Made by a program: the position numbers and the translations under genes
DNA from: Afipia sp. Root123D2
Lineage (GTDB): Bacteria; Pseudomonadota; Alphaproteobacteria; Rhizobiales; Xanthobacteraceae
DNA length: 64,000 bases
Reading direction: 5' to 3'
Assembly: GCF_001425835.1 (NCBI RefSeq)
Contig: NZ_LMDP01000004.1
Location: 248,001 to 312,000, forward strand
In this document: one piece after another, positions 52,865 through 60,489 of the stretch
Position numbering within the stretch: the stretch's first letter is position 1
How the letters are laid out: each line of letters begins with the position of its first letter
Notes under the pieces: generated by a model
What the model was told of the DNA's origin: nothing
Database searches by the model: none
The model's input: the letters and a program-made list of their open reading frames with translations, nothing else

Positions 52865-54256
52865 ATGGTGAAGCCAAATCTAGACATTTCCGAGATGTTC
52901 GCTGACAGGGAATTTCAGCGTAACGCCCTCCATACCCGCTATTTGAACGAGCAACTCGTCCGCGTTCTGAAGACAATCGGCTATGATGTCGGTTTTCAGC
53001 GCGGGCAGGGTCCGTATTTGTTCGACCGCCATGGCGACAAATATCTCGATCTTTTGAGCGGTTTCGGCGTGTTTGCGGTGGGGCGGAACCACCCGGTGAT
53101 TCGGGATTCCCTGAAATCCGTCCTCGACAGCGAACTGCCCAATCTCGTGCAACTCGACCTGTCGACCTTAGCCGGGATTCTGGCGGAACGCCTGATCGCT
53201 CACGTGCCATATCTGGACAAGGTGTTTTTCGCCAATTCCGGAACTGAGTGCGTCGAGGCGGCAATCAAGTTTGCGCGCGGCGCGACCGGTCGTACGGGCA
53301 TTGTCTATTGCGACCACGCTTACCATGGCCTGTCTTATGGTTCGCTGTCGCTCACCGACGACGCCAATTTCCGTGGCGGATTCGGGCCGCTGTTGCCCGA
53401 CTGTTCCGTGATTCCGTTCAATGATATGGCGGCGCTGGAAAAGGCGCTGATGTCGCGGCAGGTCGCAGCCTTTATCGTCGAGCCGATTCAAGGCAAGGGC
53501 GTCAACATCCCGTCGGATGATTTCCTGCCGGGCGCAGCAGCGCTATGCAAACGTTACGGCACGCTGTTCATCGCCGATGAGATCCAGACCGGCATGGGCC
53601 GCACCGGACGCTTCCTTGCGGTCGAGCACTGGAACGTCGAACCGGACATGGTGCTGTTGTCCAAGTCATTGTCGGGAGGACATGTCCCGGTTGGTGCGGT
53701 ACTGACGCGCAAGGCGATTTTCGACAAGATATTCGACCGGATGGATCGCGCCGTGGTGCACGGCTCGACATTCGCCAAGAACGATCTTGCGATGGCGGCG
53801 GGTATCGCGACGCTCGAAGTCCTCAAATCCGAGAAGCTGATCGAGAATGCCGCGGCATGCGGTGAACGACTCAAGTCGGCACTGGAAGCGATGATTCCGC
53901 GCTATGAACTTTTGAAAAAGGTTCGCGGCAAGGGCCTGATGATCGGGGTCGAGTTCGGCCCGCCGAAATCGCTGGCCCTCAGGGCGTCGTGGAATGTGCT
54001 GGAAGCGGCAAGCAAGGGATTGTTCTGCCAGCTCATCACCATTCCGTTGTTCAAGGAACACAAGATCCTCACCCAGGTGGCGGGCCATGCCAGTCACACC
54101 ATCAAGCTGCTGCCGCCGCTGGTGATCAACAATGAAGATTGCGCCTGGATCGAGTCGTCGTTCGATTCCGTCATCGCGGCCAGCCATCGTGTGCCCGGTG
54201 CTGTCTGGTCACTCGGCAAGACGTTGATGGACAACGCCGTACGCAAATCGGCCTGA
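52865..54256 (+). CDS. hpnO: Hopanoid aminotransferase HpnO (class III PLP enzyme)
   Basis: HpnO aminates the C35 side chain to give aminobacteriohopanetriol. The 463-residue class III aminotransferase has FANSGTECVEAAIKFARGAT, CDHAYHGLSYGSLS, FIADEIQTGMGRTGRF (Asp binding the PLP ring nitrogen) and the PLP-Lys in LLSKSLSGGHVPVGA. The N-terminus and its location next to hpnN distinguish it from ArgD-like enzymes. A weak 7-bp hairpin at 54266-54282 follows it. The short gap to the divergent DUF2147 gene holds its promoter. Confidence 0.9.
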   Translation: MVKPNLDISEMFADREFQRNALHTRYLNEQLVRVLKTIGYDVGFQRGQGPYLFDRHGDKYLDLLSGFGVFAVGRNHPVIRDSLKSVLDSELPNLVQLDLSTLAGILAERLIAHVPYLDKVFFANSGTECVEAAIKFARGATGRTGIVYCDHAYHGLSYGSLSLTDDANFRGGFGPLLPDCSVIPFNDMAALEKALMSRQVAAFIVEPIQGKGVNIPSDDFLPGAAALCKRYGTLFIADEIQTGMGRTGRFLAVEHWNVEPDMVLLSKSLSGGHVPVGAVLTRKAIFDKIFDRMDRAVVHGSTFAKNDLAMAAGIATLEVLKSEKLIENAAACGERLKSALEAMIPRYELLKKVRGKGLMIGVEFGPPKSLALRASWNVLEAASKGLFCQLITIPLFKEHKILTQVAGHASHTIKLLPPLVINNEDCAWIESSFDSVIAASHRVPGAVWSLGKTLMDNAVRKSA

Positions 54257-54311
54257 GTGTTCGCCGTTGGCGCTGCGCCAACCGGGTTAGATCTTTCCAC
54301 CTCAACAAAAA

Positions 54312-54336
54312 TCCGCCGCATCAGGGATGCGGCGGA
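54312..54336 (-). terminator. Intrinsic terminator of the small Cys-rich gene
   Basis: TCCGCCGCATC and GATGCGGCGGA form a perfect 11-bp stem around AGG. Read on the minus strand, it runs into TTTTTG. It also lies beyond hpnO and could act on that transcript from the other side. Confidence 0.85.
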
Positions 54337-54359
54337 GCTCTTATCCGGACGGTTGTGGC

Positions 54360-54596
54360 TTATTGACCGTGGCTCGCCAGTACCGCGTCGCAGGCCTTGC
54401 TGATCTTCGCGCGGTGCTGTTGCAGGCACGACAGGATAACGAGATCTGCTTCGTTCATCACGGTTCGGCAATAGCGAGAGACATCCTTCGAGCACGCTTT
54501 CTGCTCCTGCGCGGTGCCGCTGCGGTTGGATGCCTGGGCCAACGCGCCAGTGGCAGCTGAAGCAAACAAAGTGGCGATGGCAATCGTTCTGAGCAT
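54360..54596 (-). CDS. Small secreted cysteine-rich-repeat protein
   Basis: This 78-residue protein has a Sec signal peptide (LRTIAIATLFASAATGALAQ) and a mature part of about 57 residues with four cysteines (C35, C43, C57, C69). Their spacing, as in KACSKDVSRYC and LSCLQQHRAKISKACDAVL, matches the Cys-rich GLG1-type repeat found in small alphaproteobacterial exported proteins. Two disulfides are likely in the periplasm. The function is unknown. It has its own terminator and stands between hpnO and the TRAP genes. Confidence 0.85.
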   Translation of the reverse strand: MLRTIAIATLFASAATGALAQASNRSGTAQEQKACSKDVSRYCRTVMNEADLVILSCLQQHRAKISKACDAVLASHGQ

Positions 54597-54798
54597 TGTG
54601 GTCCTTTATGTGGGCTCTGCATTGAACTGGCACAAACTATAGGCACCTGCCGCAGGAATACCAGTCGGTTAGCATTCCTCCACGAATGCATGCGAAAAAA
54701 TTGGAGCGACTGTGTCATCGCGGCGGAACCGCAGCTGCTTCAGCGCACCGCTGACTCGAATTAGCCACAATTAGTGACGCGGAACCTGCGCTTGGTTG

Positions 54799-56889
54799 CT
54801 ACGCAGCCGCCGGCGTTTTCCGGCCGCGGACCAGGAGCAGGCCGATCGCTACGGTCGGCACCAGAAGCGCGAACCCGAGCGATGTAATCTGGAATTGCGA
54901 CAACGGATTGATCCCGCCGCCGGGCGTGGCCACGATGAACCCTCCGATCACCAGAAGGATTCGTAACGGCCATTCCAACATACCGGCCTTGCTCAGATTG
55001 CCGACACCGACCTGATAGCCCTGAATCCCGCCGCATATGAACAGCGTGCCGAAGGCTGCAAGCCCGAGCAGACCGAGCGCCTCCAGATAAGGGTTCGGCC
55101 CCTGAAGCACCAGAGCAGGGTTGAGCACGAAGAAGAACGGAATGAAGTAGATGATGCTGCCGACCCACATCGATTCCCATCCGGTCTTCATCGCCGGCGA
55201 CCCGGCAATGCCGGCGGCGGCGAAAGACGCGATCGCTACCGGGGGGGTGATCGACGACAGCATGCCCCAATAGAAGATGAACATGTGGACTGCCATCCGG
55301 TTGAGGCCGAGCTTTTCGAGCGCCGGGGCAACAAGAATGGCAAGGAAGATGTAGCAGGCGGTGGTGGTCAGGCCGAGGCCGAGCACGAGGCTGGTGAAGG
55401 CACACATGACCAGCAGCAGGAACGCGTCGTCGCCGGCGATTCGCAGCAGATCGTTGGCAAGGCTGGAGACCACGCCGGTCATCGAGAATGCGCCGATCAG
55501 CAGGCCGCAACCGGCGAGGATGCCGATAAGTTCGACGAAGGTGCGGCCGTTGACTTCAAGGAATTTGTTGATGGTCGCGAACGTCCAGCGCGTGTCCTTC
55601 GAAAAGAGCTGGTTCAGGACCAGGAGCAGGGCGGTGGCGTAGAACGGCGCATGGCTCTCGCGCTTGAAGTAGAGCAGCATGACGATCAGCAGCGCGATGA
55701 CGAAGATGTAGTACCAGCCGTCCTTGATCGTATCCCATATTTTCGGCAATTCGGACCGTGGAATGCCTTCGAGGCCATGGCGTGCGGCGTAGGAGTCGAC
55801 CTGCATGAACAGGCCGAGATAATACAGCGCGGCCGGAATGATCGCAGCCATTGCGACCTCGGCGTAACTGATGTTCAGGAATTGCGCGATCACGAAAGCG
55901 GTCGCGCCCATGACCGGCGGTGCAAGGACGGCGCCAGTCGAGGCGCAGGCTTCGATCGCCGCGGCATATGACGCGCGGAAGCCGCTCTTCTTCATTACCG
56001 GAATGGTCATGGTACCGGCGGTCAGCACGTTCGAGATGATCGAGCCTGACATCATGCCGAGCAGGCCGCTGGCAAAAATGCAGACCTTGGCAGCGCCGCC
56101 GCGGAACGTGCCGCACAGCGCGAACGCGATGTTGATGAAAAACTTGCCCGCGCCCGTCATCATCAGAGCGGTGCCGAACACCAGGAAGCCGATCACAGTA
56201 TCCGCGAAGGCCTGGATCGGGATGCCGAGCAGACTTTCGCCCGACAGAACGTGGTAGGCGGTTGCCTGTTCAAGTGTCGATTGCGTTCCCCGGAACGGGC
56301 CTAGCCAACTGGATTCCGCGAACAGCGGATAAACAGTAAAGGGAAACACGCTGAGCAGCAGGCTCCAGCCGCCGGTGCGCCGAAGTGCCTCGAGCAGCAT
56401 GAGCCACATCACGAGGCCGGCCGCGATCACGTTCTGCGGTGCGCCACCGAATTCCCAACCGAGTTGCGCCGCATCGCGGATGTTCATCATCAGCCAGATC
56501 GAGGCGAGAAATGTCATTACTGCGAGCAGAATGTCGTACCAGGGGATGCGCTCGAGCGGTGCGTTGCTCGTCCCGGGAAAGATGAGGAACGTGAACGGCA
56601 GCATCAGCGCGATTAGAAGATAGAAATACTCCGTGTTGAGCTGCGTGTAGTCGACGAAGAAGCGCAGCGCGAACTGCTGGTTGATGCACAGGAAGATGGT
56701 TGCTGCCGTCGCGGCGACCAGCGCGACGCGCCAGCCGCCGGTCAGAGACCGGACGCGTGTCACCTCCGCTTCCTGCATGCCCGCGTGCGGATCCTCGAAT
56801 TCGATCCTGCGCGGATCCGAGGCGAGGGCGGCATCCGCAGAGGAGGCGGATGCCGATAGCGGTGCGTTATCGGACGAGGCTGACGCCAT
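54799..56889 (-). CDS. TRAP transporter fused permease (DctQ-DctM type, TAXI system)
   Basis: This 696-residue inner-membrane protein fuses the small and large TRAP permease subunits. After an Ala/Ser-rich cytoplasmic start there are four helices of the DctQ-like part (about 50-190), then the long DctM part. The latter shows GLLGMMSGSIISNVLTAGTMTIPVMKK, split by variation, GAVLAPPVMGATAFVIAQFL and a second repeat with LGLTTTACYIFLAILVAPAL and SSITPPVAIASFAAAGIAG. It works with the TAXI-type binding protein encoded 50 bases upstream. Likely substrates are organic acids. Confidence 0.92.
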   Translation of the reverse strand: MASASSDNAPLSASASSADAALASDPRRIEFEDPHAGMQEAEVTRVRSLTGGWRVALVAATAATIFLCINQQFALRFFVDYTQLNTEYFYLLIALMLPFTFLIFPGTSNAPLERIPWYDILLAVMTFLASIWLMMNIRDAAQLGWEFGGAPQNVIAAGLVMWLMLLEALRRTGGWSLLLSVFPFTVYPLFAESSWLGPFRGTQSTLEQATAYHVLSGESLLGIPIQAFADTVIGFLVFGTALMMTGAGKFFINIAFALCGTFRGGAAKVCIFASGLLGMMSGSIISNVLTAGTMTIPVMKKSGFRASYAAAIEACASTGAVLAPPVMGATAFVIAQFLNISYAEVAMAAIIPAALYYLGLFMQVDSYAARHGLEGIPRSELPKIWDTIKDGWYYIFVIALLIVMLLYFKRESHAPFYATALLLVLNQLFSKDTRWTFATINKFLEVNGRTFVELIGILAGCGLLIGAFSMTGVVSSLANDLLRIAGDDAFLLLVMCAFTSLVLGLGLTTTACYIFLAILVAPALEKLGLNRMAVHMFIFYWGMLSSITPPVAIASFAAAGIAGSPAMKTGWESMWVGSIIYFIPFFFVLNPALVLQGPNPYLEALGLLGLAAFGTLFICGGIQGYQVGVGNLSKAGMLEWPLRILLVIGGFIVATPGGGINPLSQFQITSLGFALLVPTVAIGLLLVRGRKTPAAA

Positions 56890-56939
56890 GAATCACCCGT
56901 GACTTGTTGCTGCGTCCGAGACTGGCCGGCGAGACGATG

Positions 56940-58124
56940 TTAGTGGTCGAACCCGTTCGGCATATTGGCCTTGGCAAGGGCATCCTTGCGTGCAGCCATC
57001 CAGCCTTTCAGATGTTCGGCCTTGTCGTCCGATGGATTGGAAGCCTCGTAGGCCTTCCACGCAGCAGCAAGCACGCCTTGACGCTTGATCAGGACGTCAT
57101 TGTGCGCCTGATCCTCGGCGGTCCACACGCCGGATTCCTTCAGAGCCTTTATGGCGCCCGGATGGAACGGAATGACCCACTGCCGGATTTGCTGTTTGAC
57201 GTCGAGACCGCTGGCGCCGGGGGCGGAGTCCTTGTAGCCCGGATAGGTTTCGATCATGGCCTTGGTCAATGCATAGACCTCAGCCTCTGGCTGCGTGCCG
57301 TACACGGTGGCAATTGGATACGGATAGGTGGCGAGTTGCAGAGGTGCGGATGCCTTGATGTTCGCGCCGCAAGTGGTCTTGTGGGGTGTGAAGAACGCGC
57401 CGACTTGCTTCACGCGCTCCCATGCAGCCTTGTCGCCGGGCGGCAGTTCGGGCCAGACGATTCCGCGCGGTGAGGTTTCCAGTTCCTTGGCGGGGCCGGT
57501 GACGGTCGAACCGAACGCCGCGTCGGCGTCGTTGTTGATCACGCCCTTCCACATTGCCCCATAGCTCGCGAACTCGACAACCTTGACGTCTTTCTGCGTC
57601 AGGCCGGCATAGGCGATGATGGCGAGCGCATTCTGGTTGAGAGCAGGGGAGCCGACGACGAAGCCCAGGCGCTTGCCGCGGAAATCCTTCCACTCCTTGA
57701 CGCCGGCATCGGCCGCGACGCCGACCGACAAGCCGTTACAATCGATCGTCGACAGCGTCATCTGCAGTGCTTGCGGGCCCCATTCCTTGGCACCGAAGTC
57801 AAAGACGCCTTCCTGCGCGAAATAGACGCCGGTTCCCATCCACGACAGAACGGCGCGTTTGGCGCGCAGCGGCGCCAGGCGGGCAACGTCGTTGCCGGCT
57901 GGAAGAACGCGCACGTCGGAGCCGTATTTGTCCTTCAATGCTTTTCCAACGCCGACGCCGATGTTAAATCCGGATGTCCCGGTATCATAGGCGGTGAAAG
58001 TCAGCGTCGAGGGCAGCTTGACGTCTGCGTGCGCCGGGGTCAGTGCCACGAACGCGACGCCAGCGAGCGCCAATGTTGCGAAGGACTTGGCTCCAAACGA
58101 AATATGTTTTTGGCTTTTGTTCAT
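56940..58124 (-). CDS. TAXI family TRAP transporter solute-binding protein
   Basis: This 394-residue periplasmic binding protein has a Sec signal peptide ending near PAHADV. The mature start LTFTAYDTGTSGFNIGVGVG is the TAXI signature region, followed by LPAGNDVARLAPLRA. A perfect GGAGGG site supports ATG 58124. It is the extracytoplasmic receptor for the fused TRAP permease downstream. It may be co-transcribed with the biotin-carrier gene upstream, hinting that the imported acid is activated and carboxylated. Confidence 0.92.
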   Translation of the reverse strand: MNKSQKHISFGAKSFATLALAGVAFVALTPAHADVKLPSTLTFTAYDTGTSGFNIGVGVGKALKDKYGSDVRVLPAGNDVARLAPLRAKRAVLSWMGTGVYFAQEGVFDFGAKEWGPQALQMTLSTIDCNGLSVGVAADAGVKEWKDFRGKRLGFVVGSPALNQNALAIIAYAGLTQKDVKVVEFASYGAMWKGVINNDADAAFGSTVTGPAKELETSPRGIVWPELPPGDKAAWERVKQVGAFFTPHKTTCGANIKASAPLQLATYPYPIATVYGTQPEAEVYALTKAMIETYPGYKDSAPGASGLDVKQQIRQWVIPFHPGAIKALKESGVWTAEDQAHNDVLIKRQGVLAAAWKAYEASNPSDDKAEHLKGWMAARKDALAKANMPNGFDH

Positions 58125-58281
58125 TAAGGTTCCCTCCTTGGTGTCTTCGATTTTGCGAATGACGTTTTTCTGGATCTTGTCATCGTGACGTGTACGGCGC
58201 AATCGACCTCCGGTACTAGACAGATTGTCGCGCTCCGCTGCAAGTGAAAGCGCCGACGGCATCGTCTGCGATATAGCGTTT

Positions 58282-58503
58282 CTAGGCTTCGACGATGGCG
58301 ACGGCCTGATCTTCGGTGACCACGTCGTCGATCTTGACCAGAAGCGATTTCAGTTTTCCGGATGCAGTGGACGGCACCGGTATCTCCATCTTCATCGCTT
58401 CGACGAATGCGATCTCGTCGCCGTTGTTGATGGTGCTGCCTTCGCTAAGCGGAAGTGCACAAATGCGTCCCGCGACTTCGGTCATGATCTTGATGTCTGC
58501 CAT
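58282..58503 (-). CDS. Biotin/lipoyl carrier protein (acyl-CoA carboxylase BCCP-like)
   Basis: This 73-residue single-domain protein is a stand-alone biotinyl carrier. The biotinylation site is the Lys of FVEAMKMEIPV, with the other half GDEIAFVE and an ending DQAVAIVEA. A GGGGGAG site precedes the ATG. Carriers are usually fused to biotin carboxylase or have a longer N-terminus; this one is minimal. It is divergent from a carboxyltransferase gene that is probably its partner. No biotin carboxylase is in the window. Confidence 0.93.
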   Translation of the reverse strand: MADIKIMTEVAGRICALPLSEGSTINNGDEIAFVEAMKMEIPVPSTASGKLKSLLVKIDDVVTEDQAVAIVEA

Positions 58504-58623
58504 TCACTCCCCCAGCCATGTCCTGCAAGCCTATGGCGCCTGCAAGCGCGGCTTATTGTTGTGACGAAAGATCGCCTGCGCTAGCGTGTTCTGCAAGAGG
58601 AAATTTAATTCTGCTGTGCGGAA

Positions 58624-58640
58624 CATGACGTTGCGTCATG
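58624..58640. promoter_or_regulatory. Palindrome between the divergent biotin-carrier and carboxyltransferase genes
   Basis: CATGACG and CGTCATG are exact inverse complements around TTG, in the 281-base gap between the two divergent genes. The placement fits an operator controlling both. No regulator is visible nearby. Confidence 0.4.
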
Positions 58641-58784
58641 ACAGCGGCCGCCCGACCTTCTGTGCCCCTGGTTCCGCCGAAATCCATCAAGCAGATGATG
58701 AACTTCCTGCCAGCACATCGCTGTGTCGGTGAGTGTGAGAGATGCTCGTATTGAGATGACGAGAGCAAGAACAGGGGAGTGGGA

Positions 58785-60341
58785 ATGAACTGGAAGCCTG
58801 AACTGGATGAGCTTGCGCGGCGTGAGGCCTTCGCGAAGGAGATGGGCGGAGCCGACAAGGTCAAGCGACAGCATGATCAGGGGCGGCTGACAGTTCGCGA
58901 GCGCATTGACGGATTGCTCGATGCGAAAACCTTTCATGAAGTCGGAGCGGTGTCCGGCATCGCCGAATATGAAGTCAACGGCGACCTGAAATCGCTGACG
59001 CCGGCGAACTGTGTGTTCGGGCGCGGCAAGATCGACGGCAGACCGGTGGTTGTCGTCGGAGACGATTTCACAGTGCGCGGCGGATCGGCCGATGCGTCGA
59101 TCTCCGCGAAGCCGTTGATGGCGGAAGAAATGGCGCACGATTTTCGGCTGCCGATCGTTCGCGTCATTGAAGGATCGGGTGGCGGCGGTTCAGTGAAGAC
59201 CATTGAAACCCGCAGTGCCGCGAATCTCCCCGGCGGGGTGGGCGGCACGCGCTGGTACTCATTTACGACGGGCAATCTGGCGCATGTGCCGGTGGTCGGG
59301 CTGGGGCTTGGCTCGGTTGCGGGCCTTGGCGCCGCGCGGTTGGCCGCGAGCCATTATTCGGTGATGACCAAAAATTCCGCGATGTTTGTCGCTGGCCCGC
59401 CGGTGGTCGCGCGACTCGGACAGTCGCTCGACAAGCACGAGCTTGGTGGCTGGCAAATCCAGACCAAGGCCGGTGGCGTTGATCACGCCGTCGATACCGA
59501 GGAGGAGGCCTTTGCGTGCGCGCGGCGGTTCCTGTCGTATCTGCCGTCGTCCGTCTACGATCTGCCACCTACGATCAAGTCCGACGATGATCCCGAGCGC
59601 GCCGACGAAGCATTGATGAATGTCGTACCGCGCAGCCGCAGGCAGATCTACAAGATGCGGCCGATCATCGAGTCGGTGGTGGACAAGGGATCGTTCTTCG
59701 AGATGAGCCAGAATTACGGGCGCTCAGTGATTGCCGGATTTGCGCGCCTCGAAGGGCGGGCTGTCCTGTTGTTGGCGAGCGATCCTTATATCTACGGCGG
59801 ATCATGGACCGCTGACGCCTGCCAGAAGGTCATCAAGTACGTCGATCTCGCGGAAACCTTCCATCTGCCGGTGGTCTATTTGATGGATTGCCCGGGGTTC
59901 ATGATCGGGCTCGATGCCGAAAAGGCTGCGACCATCAAATACGGCGTGCGGGCGATGGCCGCCGTGAACCAGAGCACGGTGCCGTGGTGTACGGTTATCG
60001 TGCGCAATGCGTTCGGTGTTGCCGGTGTCGTCCATCAACCCGCCAATAAATATTCGATGCGTTATGCATGGCCATCGGCTTACTGGGGATCGCTGCCGCT
60101 CGAGGGCGGCATCGAGGCGGCTTACCGCGCCGATATCGATGCGGCGGATGATCCGAAAGCGAAGATGGCGGAAATCGAAGAACGGCTGAATCGCCTGCGC
60201 TCGCCGTTCCGTTCGGCGGAAAAATTCTGGGTCGAGGAAATCATCGATCCGCGCAAGACGCGCTCGCTGCTGTGCGAATTCGCGCGTCTCGCCGAGCCCC
60301 TACGCACACCAGGACCGACGCGGCTGGCGATGCGGCCCTGA
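58785..60341 (+). CDS. Acyl-CoA carboxyltransferase subunit (carboxyl transferase domain protein)
   Basis: This 518-residue crotonase-fold carboxyltransferase is of the propionyl/methylcrotonyl-CoA carboxylase beta type. It has KVKRQHDQGRLTVRERIDGL, IEGSGGGGSVKT in the N-lobe oxyanion region, AASHYSVMTKNSAMFVAGPP and the C-lobe LMDCPGFMIGLDAEKAATIK. The ATG after GGGGAG is preferred over an in-frame GTG two codons earlier. It transfers a carboxyl group between biotin on the divergently encoded carrier and an acyl-CoA. The acyl-CoA is not identifiable, and decarboxylation cannot be excluded. Confidence 0.9.
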   Translation: MNWKPELDELARREAFAKEMGGADKVKRQHDQGRLTVRERIDGLLDAKTFHEVGAVSGIAEYEVNGDLKSLTPANCVFGRGKIDGRPVVVVGDDFTVRGGSADASISAKPLMAEEMAHDFRLPIVRVIEGSGGGGSVKTIETRSAANLPGGVGGTRWYSFTTGNLAHVPVVGLGLGSVAGLGAARLAASHYSVMTKNSAMFVAGPPVVARLGQSLDKHELGGWQIQTKAGGVDHAVDTEEEAFACARRFLSYLPSSVYDLPPTIKSDDDPERADEALMNVVPRSRRQIYKMRPIIESVVDKGSFFEMSQNYGRSVIAGFARLEGRAVLLLASDPYIYGGSWTADACQKVIKYVDLAETFHLPVVYLMDCPGFMIGLDAEKAATIKYGVRAMAAVNQSTVPWCTVIVRNAFGVAGVVHQPANKYSMRYAWPSAYWGSLPLEGGIEAAYRADIDAADDPKAKMAEIEERLNRLRSPFRSAEKFWVEEIIDPRKTRSLLCEFARLAEPLRTPGPTRLAMRP

Positions 60342-60369
60342 CGCGGGCTTTTTGCCGAGAAAGCCAGCC

Positions 60370-60475
60370 CTCATGGTGAGGAGCGAGGCCAATCCTCGCG
60401 TCTCGAACCATGAGGCGCATGAATCAAAACCTCATCCTTCGAGCCGCGCGCAAGAGCGCGCTCCTCAGGATGAGG
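60370..60475. repeat. Double-hairpin intergenic repeat, copy B
   Basis: It has the same architecture as copy A at 21458-21561: an outer CTCATGGT...ACCATGAG stem with inner GCGAGG/CCTCGC, then CCTCATCCT...AGGATGAGG with inner GCGCG/CGCGC. It lies between the convergent carboxyltransferase and GMC oxidoreductase genes, where it could also act as a transcription stop. Confidence 0.85.
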
Positions 60476-60489
60476 TCAAGCATCGATTT

